DNA of 64,000 nt from Pyrocephalus nanus (Eukaryota; Chordata; Aves; Passeriformes; Tyrannidae). The first letter of the stretch is position 1; every line of letters starts with the position of its first letter. The stretch spans positions 15,825,501 to 15,889,500 of the forward strand of contig CM076264.1 of assembly GCA_038380795.1 (NCBI GenBank), written 5' to 3'. This document shows, piece after piece, positions 1 through 12,900 of this stretch. The position numbers and the translations under genes are program-made. The notes beneath the pieces are model-generated. The model was not told the origin of the DNA. It was given only the letters and a program-made list of their open reading frames with translations, and searched no databases.

Positions 1-864
1 TAAGTCTTCACCCCTAATCACCACAAAAGTGCCATTTAAACAACCCTTAAAATGCCTCTGGAAACAATTTATGTATAGCCTACAAAGAGAAATCCTAAAC
101 AGCACTGCTAAGAGGAAGAAAGGACAACAGCAACAATTTATATTAGATATTCTGTATAACAGAATTACTTTCATTTATATGAATTAGTTTCTTGTTGAAG
201 GTAATTCAAAATAAGTGAACGCACATTACACATTGTACTTAGTGATGGGCAAGACTGCAAATTTAATTAACAGAGAAGCACACAATACTCAAAAGAGTAA
301 TACTGCAGAAAAGCCACTTCCAAGCAGGTCTTTTCTTTTCTTTTCTTTTCACGGCAGGATTCACGTTTTTAGACAAATATGTACATTTCATTAATAGTAA
401 AACTGAGAAGAGCCAGCTAAGACAAAATGAATAAGGGCTTTAATAGAGCAGGCCTGTTACAGGCCATTAGATGGCCAAAAAGGAGAAAAACTACACTTTC
501 CCACTAAGTGCTTCCCAGTGATTGTGTTGCCCATTACTAAACATGTTCCACCGACCATTAGTTCAGACCCCAAAGCCACAGCACTTCACACAGTGAGAAC
601 AGTGGTAGCACAGCCCAACACAGCCTGTTAGTGTGCAGCAAAGAAGGTAAGATCTACAGAAAGTTTTATTAGGTGAAGGTTGAGGAGAGCACAGTAACGT
701 CTTCTAATGTGATTACTGAAAAAACCTTCAGGCCTGGAATTATTTACTGAAAGAGCAAGTTGAAAGCCAAATGTAGAAGCCTTGTTAAGGTTGCCTAACA
801 TGCAGGAGGAAAAAAAAGTTATATTTATTTTACATTCTTTCAGTCAGTGTGCTTGTTTCTTTAC
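1..864 (-). other. WDFY3 intron, left window edge
   Basis: Part of the intron after exon 36. AT-rich; I found no coding sequence resembling the next WDFY3 exon on the minus strand. It contains the (CTTTT)n repeat at 330-350 and nothing else recognised. Confidence 0.85.
330..350. repeat. (CTTTT)n simple repeat
   Basis: Four exact copies of TTTTC after a leading C. Polypyrimidine on the plus strand, polypurine in the WDFY3 transcript. Confidence 0.9.
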
Positions 865-918
865 CTTTTGAGGAATGGTATCATCAGATGTCTCAGGAAG
901 TCTACTTGAGAAGTCAGA
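865..918 (-). CDS. WDFY3: WDFY3 window exon 36 (54-nt exon)
   Basis: 54 nt, phases 0-0, about residues 2407-2424. Acceptor ccctgttttcag, then [18 protein letters not shown], ending at donor aag|gtaaag. The human counterpart, as I remember it, has a similar PETPDDIPQK core. Exactly 18 codons, polar and acidic, located in the linker before the PH-BEACH exons, which lie off the left edge. It could be an in-frame cassette exon; that is inference. Confidence is a little lower because of its size. Confidence 0.87.
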
Positions 919-3900
919 CTGAAAACAGGGCATCAATTACATAAGCATCAGAGAAAGAACACTTTTGAGAAGAATGCATGATGGCATGTTCTCTACTTCA
1001 TGTGAATTAGACTGTCACCACAGCTACTGCATGTCAGACCACAAGCAGGCAAAATATACCTGATGGTTTAAAACTGACTGACTGTTATGACTGATTTGTT
1101 TTAAGTACTTTGACACTCAGGCTTCATTAGAGGAAAATATTTCCTGCATGCATACTCGAATGCCTAACAAGACACAATAAAGACTGCTCCATTTCTTAAA
1201 AATCATGCTCCAAAATGAAAAGGAGCTAACTGCCAAGCTTTCAAAGGCCACACATATTTCTTCTACACAGCCCACCTTCATAATCACAGGTGGATGAAAG
1301 TACATTTCACAGACCAAGGCCTATATCCTCTTGGTTTTTTTCCTTTTTTTTTTTTTTTTCCCAGATCATTGTTTAACACATTATCTAGAACAAGGAGGAG
1401 ATCTCAGATGAAATCTCCCATAGTTATGGTACTTCTCAGCCTCTAGAGGCTGGTGAAGGTGCCTGTGCTGTTTGCTGGGAGGATCATTCAGCGTACCTCA
1501 CCTGATGTAGCAATTACTAGTTCTCAAGTTCGATAATTTTGAGCCAAGTGATTCAGTCCCTTCCCTAACACACCACGAGGAACACCTGGACTTCACCAAC
1601 CATTCAGGACATATAGATAGAATACCAGGTAATACCAACAGAGGAAAATACATTGCTTAAGAAAAACTTATATTAGGAAAATAAATAGATTTTGCAGCAA
1701 GACATAAAATTACCCATCACAAACTCTTGAATACTTACCAGCAAGTTTGTTTCTTGCTCAGCTTCAGGCATGTAGGGATACTGAGTATAAAACATGTCAT
1801 TCCGCACCATCTTTTTCCTCATTCTGCAGGGGCCCTCAGTCATCTCCAACATCCACTTGTCCAGATGGGAGCCAATGGGGGGACCCCACAAACCTCGCTC
1901 CCGGAGTAACTCGTATTCAATCTGAGACCACTCCTCTGTCACGTATTTTAATGCATTCTGCTGACGCTGAACACAAAGACATTGGTAAGTGCATCAGGAG
2001 CAAGGCTTTGAAACCTGTCTCTGATATGAGCAGAGATATCTTCACTATACTAAGGAAAAACACATATTAAGTCATAATTCCAGCACCACTTTCCAGTATT
2101 TGTGGTGTCAGTTAACACGAAAGCAGGGCTCAAACTGTAATCTCAAAAAAAAGAAGGTGGTAAAAGCTCTGCTTTTTGGTTTGCATTGTTAATTGAATAT
2201 AATTGAATATATAAACACGAAAGAAATGTTAACACTAAACCATCGAATTTGAAAAAGGATTTTAAGTATGAAATTGTTTTGGAGGTCTTCCTGCCTATAT
2301 TTGCACTATAGAGAGAAGTTTAATGAAGCAGAGTTTGGTGTGTTTTAAGTTTTTTTAACTAATTGCTTTCAATGACCTGTTTCTCTCAGAAGTTGATTTC
2401 TTAGGATTTATAGCAGGCAGCTCAGAAACTACTTTGAACCAAATGTCTTTGAGAATGTCTGGAAGAAACCACAGGGTGCAACACTTTCATTCTGGAAAGC
2501 ACAGAGCAGCCACTTATTATCACTGCATGATGCCAGAAAATTTTACGCCTCTCCACATCTTCTCTTACTTTTGCACAATGTGTTAGAAAGCGTATTTCCA
2601 ATCTCCCTCTTTCTGGTCCCTGCTTTTTATTTTCTTCACACTTCTAAGGAAAGACTATTTAAGCTTGAAAAAAATTAAGATTTAACAAGCAATATTGCTA
2701 CAAGAGTTTCAATCTACAATCAAATCAAAATGAATTTCCTCACTTGTTTATTTGATTGCACTTAAAAACTCCTTAACAATAACAACTGTACCTAAACATT
2801 CCAGTGTTTCACCCATGACAAGCCAGTATTTTAAAAGCCCCATGCTGAGAAATGGCATTGACATAACCTAACAGACCAAAGCAGCAGTGTCAAGTAACTA
2901 ATCCTCTAAGCCACCATACCTCCTGGTATTCTTTATACTGCATATCAACCAAGTCCCGAACCACTGCAATGTGAGTAAACATCCACTGGGAAATTTCCTA
3001 ATACAAAGATAAGAGAATAGATAGAATGACACTTTATAAAGATTTTGTTTGAATGAAAATGTGTATGAATAAATGTGTATGAAAAGGTGTATGAATTCAT
3101 CACCTTGCTAAACTTGCTTGCAAATAATAGTTTCTTTTAAAAAATTACTTAGATAATTAATTTCAAACTGCTGCACATGGAAGTATTAAAGTTTTTGTCT
3201 GGTGTTTTCTTTTTCCTTTTTTTAAAGATGATAAAATTACATGTATGAATATCCTTAAAAAAACCCAGACAACTGGCAAACATTTAGAAAATATTTGAAA
3301 CACATGACTAACAGCTCAGAACATTCCCAAACAGTCAAAGATTGGCACTGACAAATATTACTACTTTTCCCTTTTTCCTTATGAACAATATTTTGTGGAT
3401 GCTCCCTTGTTTACTGGAAATCCTCAAGACACCCATCCCTCCTCACTCTGTCCTCCAATATGCCTGTTTTCAATTATTGCTTCCTCTACTGACACAGTCA
3501 GCAACAGTTCTTATCAGCTCTTGGTGAGTTTCTTCCCTTTCAGTGTATGCCTACTCACCAGGAAAAGGACTGAGAACACCAAGTTCTCTACTTTATCAAA
3601 GCTATTGGCTAGTTTTCAGATCAGAAAGAAAACCAGGAACATGTTTTTTCCAGAGGACACAAACTCAGATTAAGCCAAACAGGAGTTAAACATTTCCTTG
3701 TGACAGGAATACACCTTGAACCAACACGTACCCAACGTTTCAAGTACTAAATACAGTAAGAACTTAATCCTCAAAAACTTTCAAACCCCTCTTTCCTTTG
3801 TTTTCAATGCCCCAATTAATTTACACTAAATCTTTGCACTGCCCCACTAGGTACTGTTCTACTGTGAGCACCAGCACCATGGCTCTAGACTTCTTTTTAC

Positions 3901-6900
3901 ATTATTTTTTTTAAGCAAGCAGGTTTGCAGAGCAGATGTCCAGTTCTAACATGACATGTTGCTTTGCTGAACTCTTCTTTGTAATACAATAAAAATAGCA
4001 CAAAGCAGCATTTGTTTATTCATGATACAAGCATAGTCACATAGGGATTATTCCTAAACCACATAATCTTGAGGGCAGGATGGAAAAAAGGACAAACATC
4101 TGTCTCACAGCTTCCATTTCAGTGCAGTAGAGCAAACTGAAGACCCAGACTAGCAAAGCCATAAAGCACACACATATCCAGAAGCAGCTGAGCAGTCTGA
4201 CCAGCATATGCAGATGGACCTATTACATGAGGACACACAGCAGTAAGATGCCCAGTCTGGACAGTCAAAAAAGGGAAAGAAAATGAAACACCAGATACCA
4301 CTTTAAACTCTGGAAGATTCCCTCCATTGCGATATTTATCACAAGCCCTGAACATACACTGCTGGATTTTAGACTGCATGTTATTAACTGACAGAAATTA
4401 CCTGTGTAGAGAGGTTGTGTTTATTCAGCCCACTCTCCTTGCGATTTCTCCGGGAACCAGTTAGTTTTGAGAGGCCAAAGCCACTGCTAACTCGTGAAAG
4501 TTTGGACTGTGTGGTTGGAACCAAAGCCTCCCCTCTACTGATGCATTTCTTCTCATGAGCTGAAAAACAAAGTGTTGGGAGCACTTTTTAGATATTTTTT
4601 CCCCATTATAGTTTTTTTTTTTTTAAATAGAAAAACCTTTTCTGTTGCTTCAAAAAGGCCTAACTCCACTGAAAACATGTCTGCAAATATACCGCCAGGG
4701 AGATACTGGAAAACTGAGCAAACATCAGCCAGGAACAAAGCACATCTAGAAATACACAGACTGCAAAAACAAGTACTCAAGGTTTCCAGAAATTCTTTCC
4801 GTACATCCAGGTTAACCTCAATTACCTCAGAATTGTGTAATCATCAAAGGAGTCACATCTATGGCATTTTATTATCTGCTGTCTAAACTCTTGCTAATTC
4901 AATCAAGCATCAGTTGACCTTCTTTATTATATGGGCACAGAACTAACTTGTGCTTAATTTGTTGTCCACCAGGATTCCCAGGTCCTTTTTCTGGAAAACT
5001 GCTTCCTATGCTGAACAGCTTTCTGAGCCAAAAAGTAGCTACAGCATCACTGCCGCTATAGAAGGACCACTCAGTCGCCCATTTCCAATCTTATCACCAG
5101 ACCAAGAGTTTGCAGTCTACATCCAGCAAGAATTTGCAGGTCTCCCTCCCTGGCAGGTTCACTCCTAGGAAATCTATCGTTCAGGACAAATGAATCCTCA
5201 GTTGCACTTACCCAAATGATTTTGCCAACACTTTAAACTCGCTTCCTCAATAAAAGGTCTTGCAACAGTTATGTCCACTTGGCCACGATCATTGACGGGC
5301 AGAGTCACTTTGAAAACCTCTTCTAAAACTTGCTTTTTACTGTGGATCAGCTCTGTCCACACTCTGTTTATGGCTTTTAAAAGAAGCTGGCGACCTGCAT
5401 AAGTACAAGATCACAAACAGCAAGCTCTCTACAGTGCTTACAGTACTGGTATTTTTACAGTAGTGAAATGAATAATTTCTGCAATTATACTCTAGCTTCT
5501 TCCCCTCTTGCATGACGTGTGAAATGCTTTGGTCAGACTGTCTTTTGGCCATTCTGCCTCCGTGAATTTGAAACACTGGCTCTGATTAGTTGTGATTCAT
5601 CTCCCACACGCACCTATTAACAAAATGCCATTGAAACAAACCTTACAGAAGTCTGTGTCTATATGTGTGTTTTCCATACATACATTAAGCTGGAGTATTT
5701 TTACATGACTGTATGCCTAAGTACACACACGCATAGACATTAAACATATATATGTAAGAAAAAAAAAATCACTGAATATTTTCTTCCACAGCTAGTTCAT
5801 AAATTTCCTTTGAGTGGAAGATCCTGAAGATGCCACTAAATAATAATTTTATAGGTTATACCAACCCACTTTCTATTGCATTTAGCACTGAGCATATAGC
5901 ACAGTATTTCTAATTCTGGTGCACGTCCAGACAACAATAAATAGCTCTCACAGTTTTAACAAAACACTAACTTATCCTGAATGTGTCTATCTTGATATTT
6001 CCAAGTGTCTTTTCCTTAATTTTTTATATCTTTTTATACACACACACACATCCCTCCAGAGAGTAATTAGGTAACACCCCCACCCCAACCCCTTGCCCCA
6101 AGTAACTGGGGTGGAAGATTAGTGATGACAATACAGAAGCACCATTATGAGACATCTGTGGCTTTGTCACTCTCAGATTACCTTCACTGACATCTTGATT
6201 GTAGACTCCATCTGGTTCTATATCAGAGGGGATCATAATGTGCCAAGTTGTCATCCTGGCTTCTGCTTCCAATCCAAACCCATCAACATTGCTACAAACA
6301 CACAATGAATTAACAACCACCAGAAAAAAAACCAAAACAACAATAACACACCAAGCTAAAGCATTTGATCCCCTCTAACAGTGTCTCAAAGACTAATACA
6401 TGCTACTACAGCAAAGTATCTTCACTTCTGTCCACCTGAGTCCTGACAATCCGTGGTCACAAGCTGAACTGTAAGTTTATGAAAAAATGACATGCCATGG
6501 ACAATGGTGTCACTAGAGGAAGATTTGAATATTTGAAGAAACACAAAACAGATAAGGCCAGAAATAGAGAACAGAGTTTGATGATGCTTGCCAAGTGTCT
6601 TTGGATGAAACACAAGTTGTGCATCTTTTTGGAAAGAACATATGAAAATGCCAGGCTGGCATTTGAAGCAATACAGAAAAGTGGGTGTCTACAGCATTTG
6701 TCATGGACACCTGATTTAATGCATGACTGGACTTACTCAATACTACACATAAAAGTACTAAGATACAGAATTTGTATGAAATTATTGAATAGGCAATAAA
6801 TCAAGTGACGGGACCCTATATTAATTATCTATCAGTTCTTTAAAACATTTCAAATTACAAAAGGATAACAACAAAATGGTTAGATAAACACTTGTCAGCA

Positions 6901-9900
6901 TTTTAAAATACCTCTGCAAAAGGACATAAAAATGGTCTCTATACCCAGGATCTTCAAACCTGACTTTGTTTCAAAATGAATCTCTTCTGATTGTTTGCAA
7001 TTCACTGGCTGGAAAGTTACAACCAGTTATCCAGCATTTCCTGACTTATTTTCAAGGTGAGTGCCATTACTGAGAAAGAACAGGACATTTTGGTACTTCA
7101 CAGCCCTGGTTCTGGAATGAACTCCTGTCTGAGATATTTACCTTCCTCCATGCAGATTAATCAAGCAGTGAGCCAGGCAGCTGATGAACTCTTGATCGTG
7201 ATTCCCAGGTCCCAAAATTAAGTTTCTGTTCACAGTAAGGACCCTTAGGGAATCAAGGAGAGCCACTTGCTGAGGAACAGTTTTGTGCGCTCTTGAGAAC
7301 TGATACAAGATGGTTCTGTTCAGGCAGTGATAAATGGCATCCAGCGATAGTCCCTGAGATCTTCTTTTTGACTGACGTGGAGCAAAAAAATCACAATCAG
7401 ATGGCAGCGGAAAATCATTTTACTGGCACAAAATCTTCCCTTGAATTGACCCATGCTCATTTTTCACAATTAGTATTTTACCAGAAGCATCAATTCCATG
7501 AATTTCAAGGACGAAAATGACATTAACGATAATACATTTATAATTTTAACATCTATAAAGACGCTACTGATTTCTAACAGGAACAGTCTTCTAACAATCT
7601 CCAGTAAAAGTATATGAGGAAGTTTTCAAAAATATCAAGGTAAATTTAGGAAGCTTCCGAAAATTCCTGCAAGGTATATTTGTTTATTTTGGTGGATTTC
7701 TAAAAAGTAATGTCACCTGAGAGCAGTTTTTACTCAACTGCCCATATTAAAGCACTCCACAGTGACAAGATGAGCTAAGAAAGCTCAGCAAAGAGACAGG
7801 AAGCCGGGGGAAGAAAAGAATATTCCTATGCTGACCTGACATGTGTCACTAGCAGGTTGCTTAGTGACACCACTCCATGCATTTCAACCTAACCTTCAAA
7901 AACGGTTCTGCAGGCAGGCTAACAGAACAACACTGTTACCTGTGCAATGAGCTGGATTATGAAGTCCACAAGAAGCTTGGATTCTTTGTTGAACATGCCC
8001 TGCCAAAGCTTATCTACCACACGCTGTGTGAAATAAAACACATTGTTCACCAGCACTTGATAGCTTCCTCCACTCGTTATAGGGAGAGATGCATCTTCAC
8101 CTAGGTAACAAAAAAACACAGAAGTGTTCTTCATTTATCAGAAAAACCCATCTGCATAAATACACTTACATTAGTTTATGCTTTCTAGACTTCTGTAAAA
8201 GAGATTCAGTCAAAGATAAAGGTAAAACCTCATGGCTTCCAATAACCTTTGACAGTAAGCAAACACAGTTCTGGATTTATTTTATTAAAGCACTGCACCT
8301 AGAGGAAGACAAATCACTGCTGTGGCAAGAAATGGGGAGCCTTACAAGCACTTTTGAACAGAATTGCATACAGCCCCATGACACCTAGGATGGAGATACA
8401 GCAAACCTAGAGCTCCTGGGAAGTCCAGCAGGCCACCATGAAGTCCGACTGGGTCCCTGAGCAGCCAATACTCCTACAGGCCCCTTCCTGATCATCTAAA
8501 TCGAAGCACTGGTGGAGCAGCTTACCCTACTGGCATCCAAGCTACAAGCTTCTAATTCTCTTCCTGTCCATTTATCAGTGGAGTGCTAATCCTTTTTTCT
8601 GGGGTTCTGCCTTGATAATAAAACTACAGTAGGAGGGAACGGAAACAAAGCTAACTTTTAACCCATGATAAATTGACCAAAGCTCCAGATCCTCTACCAA
8701 GGTAATAAGGACATGAGAGATGATGCAAGATCTAGTTTCAGTTCTTTTTGATGTGACTGTGGATTTGTCTGACTTTCACATCCAAAAGATTTATGCAATG
8801 TAATTTTTTTTAATAACCTATTTGGCACAATCAAGGTAGTGAGGGAACATGCAAGCAGAGCAACACCATTTACACATCAAAGGAAAGGAAAGGGCAGAGA
8901 GAAAAATAAAGACAATAAAGATGCAAAATAACAGGACAACAAAAAAGAAAACATCAGAGTCAAAACCTTGTGTTCCAATCAGTAGACTGATAATTAAAGT
9001 TTGTTATATTACCCAATAAAACATCGGCTGCAAGTAAGTGGTCCATCACTCCATCCAAAACATATGTCTGAAACTCCTTCTGCTGTGTTCGTGTTGATCT
9101 TTCAGGGGAAGCCTGAAAAAGGATATTAAGATAACATTCAGATAATTAATATCTCTGAGCAAAGAAAGAAGGAGAGGAAGGCTGATCGAGGTGATTTCCT
9201 CTTTTTCAGCTCTTGTGAACTACTTTTATTTTGTCTTAACATTCTGTCCCAAGTAAAAAGTTTTGGCTTTATCTAAAAATTTAAGCAGGCATGTCAAGCA
9301 TACACTGGCTGCAGGCAATCTTAACAGAGCAGGCATTATTTCTACTTAAATTCAGTAAATTTATCTTCTGCCATAATAGGAACTGGAAAAGAACGCTTTA
9401 TGAACAGGTGAACAAAACTAACTATAGTTAAATATATGGTTAAACTGTGATCTCCTCAGTTGACACAGTCACCTTCTTCAGTAAAATATGAGTAAATGGG
9501 ACAGATCAAACACGTAATCAATCATTGCTTCTATGTGGGGTTCTGCATATTACTAAATCAGCCTTGATAAAGTCATATAATAAATGGATGGGCTAAATTA
9601 AAGGGGAAAATGACTTTATCACCTTGTGTTGGTCAGTGAACACACACTCACTCCTAACTGAACATTTCACTGAAACAGTCCTAGAAAGCAATACAGCTTT
9701 AAGTTTAGCAGTGTTTACATACCCAATTCTCTTTATTCTAAGGGGCCAGTAACACTGATGAGTGATAACAAGTTAAAACAGCTGTAAAGCAATGGCAACC
9801 CACTGAACATGGTCTCAAACACGCTTCCTGATGTCAGTGGATAACTGCATCTTTTGACATTTCGTATATTGCTTTGTGACAGCAAAGAGGTGCCCAATTG

Positions 9901-12900
9901 CCCCAGGAAATTTCTTAGGAAACATACAAGCACGGTCCAAAATTCCTGCAGCTTTCAAAAAAGATCAGGGAGACTCAGCAACACATAAGATGAAGTGACA
10001 AATAGGTAGGTCAAGGAAAAATGAGAACTGATGTGAACTGAACATTTCAAAATACTCTGTCTGAAGAAGGTGTGGGCAGGTAAACTCCTCACTGCCTGAA
10101 CTCCTGTAAGTAACTGAACTCCTCACCTCCGTGCCTCACCCTTAACAGGACGATGCTTTCATCAAGTGTAACTTAAAAAGATAATTTACAGGAAGATAAC
10201 ACAGTTATTTTGTGAGGTTTTATAGCATATGGCACCATGGTCTTTTTATCTAATTGGTGCAATCTATGGCACCATTTCTTTTTATCTAATATAAATAAAA
10301 CAGAAACCTTAATATTTCTGCAGGGATTTTATATTCTCAACAAAGTCAATACAGCTGTTATGGTCGGAAAGGTGTTTAACAAATGAAACATACTTCACAA
10401 AAATAAAACTTGGAAGAAAGCTACGACTTCACAAGAAGTTCAAATAATAAACAAAACACAAAACCTAAAGAAACTCTACCTCTAGCAGAAGATCCACCAG
10501 TGGAGTCTGTTTGCTGGCTGGTGTGAGACATAAGTTATCAATAATCATCACACGCATGAAGTCAAACACAAACTTTTTGGCAGGATGGTTAGTTAGGTAT
10601 GTCTTGGTCCCAACATTGCAGTATTCTGACTGGCTCCTGTTCATGCCAGAATCAGCAGCAAAGGCTTTAAACTCTTCAGCTGGGGACCCAACTTCATCAT
10701 CAAGATCAGTGACCTGTGAAAAACAGCATGTTAAAACTGTAGAGATTAGCAAATTAATGGCAGCTTTTTCACTTTTCTATTCTTGGCTTGTCTAAAGCTT
10801 TTTTAGCTTCATATTTTGCTTCTTAAGAAGCATTTTTACAAGATTATGATGTTCTGGATAAGTTCCCTAATACACAACAGGAGAAACATCCAGTTTCAGA
10901 TTCCCAAGGTAAACAAGAATCAGTGAAGACTGGTGTGAGTTACATTTCACATTCACTGACCAACAGAAGTACTTGAGCAATTTCTAAATACTTGGCAAAA
11001 ATAAATTTTCCCATTGCAAAAAAAAAAAAAAAAGAAAAAAGAAAAAAAAAAGAAAAAAGAAAAGTTTTGAAAAAGTTATTAACTAAAGCAGTTAAAATAA
11101 AACCAAGACAGAAACCAACTAAAAAAAGGCCATCAAGCTTACATAACAGAAAACAAAAAAGTAACTGAGCCTTTTCTTTTTTTAATACGATACCTTCATC
11201 AGAGTGCAGTTATGGGTAAGCCGGTTTCCCAAAAATCTCTAAAAAAAGAGAAAAAAAAAAAGGGTCTCCACAGCTTTCCCATTTCTGATGAACAGAAACC
11301 TTTGAGACCTCTGAGAGGCTAGCTCTTAAAGAGGACTGCAACAAAAGCACAAACAGTAATGAAAGCTGTCAAATCCAAGAGACTGACACTTTTTACGTAA
11401 CTCCCTCCTCCAAGTGAAAGAAGATACAATATGATTTCCCTCAACAAGCTCATCCATCGCCAGCTTACATGTGAAATAACCAGACATTCTGGACATTTGG
11501 TCTGCTTTAGCAGGAGAGTTTTCTCAAGAAATTAAGAGAAGTCCAAATGTGTGTTCTTTCTAGTTTTAATAGCTGTCTCAGAAAAGCTGAAAGATCAGCT
11601 AAGAATTTTCTCTCAAGGCTGAATTTGGATTATAATGTTTTGTTGCAGAAACCTGGCTGGTTTTCAGCTATTTCACAAGGGATTGATTTAGGCAGGGGGA
11701 AATGCTGCAGGAGTAAACCAATTTGGAGCCACGAGAGCCTTCAAACTGTGAAGAGCTCAAGTTGTTATGCAGCTACACAAAGCTGAAAGGGATCTAGCAG
11801 TTAAAACAAAACCTGCTCAGAGACACAAGGCTTCTCCAAAAATTCCACAGGTTAATGCCAAATCAGCATTACTAGTTTATAAGTAGCACTTTTTTGAGAG
11901 GGACCAAGCTCCTGTTAATATAAAAGCAAAAAATCCCCTATTTTTTTATGAGACTCATCAGCATGCTCTGTTAAAAACTTTTATTGACAAAAACGATAGC
12001 ATGCCACCAGTAAGTATTTCCTGAAGTGTTTTATCATACCCTCCATTGTTCTAGCATTTGGCAACCTGTAGTCCCACTATCTTTCCATGTTCTTAATAAA
12101 ATTACTTTTAGATGTTGGCCAGCAGCATCTGTTTCTTTCCATTCATATTCTAGAAATAGTATTATTTGTAAATGGCACTAAGCTCAAAGAACACTTCAGG
12201 CAGCAATGTCGAATTCACACCCTCTCCTGGCCTGAACTCAGAAGTTCCAGGAAATGCAAGAACACTGTTTTGTGGTTAGACCACAAAAGCAGAAATGGGA
12301 AGTGGAAGAAAAAAGAAGTTTTAGATTTTATCACATCCTCCAGAGCAGAGGGCTGAATGCATAGGCTGACTCAGTCTTTTTTGCTTCTGTAAATCTGAGC
12401 TAACATTTTTCATGTAACTGAAAATAATGGTCCATTAGAAAACAAACGAGTTGTGTATGTTCCCCCTAAAATGCTGCTCTGTTGAACACGCGCTTCTCTC
12501 AGCTCCAAAACCCAAGTACAAAATGTCCAGCCCAGCCTTGACAATGCCCTCTTTTGCAGGGTGAGTTATGACTGTTAACTGAAAAATCCTCAAAAGTAAC
12601 ATTCAGGGGAAAAATAAACCAGCTAAATAGTTGGATTTCCTACCATCTCCGAGTAAGGTCGTATGTTGAAAGGGAACACTGTTGCTGCCAGCGCACACAG
12701 GAACTCTGGACTCATCCACAAGGAAATGAGGTCTGGCACATTGTGATACAAATACCGAAAGAACTGCATCAGGGTGACTGGATACTCTCGAAGCCAAGAG
12801 CCTTCCTCCTCTGACTGCCAAGGCTGGGTTGAAAAACAAACACCGGATTAGCACAGAAAGCACTGATTGAAGAATGCTTATTTCAGAAAGGAAGAGAAGC

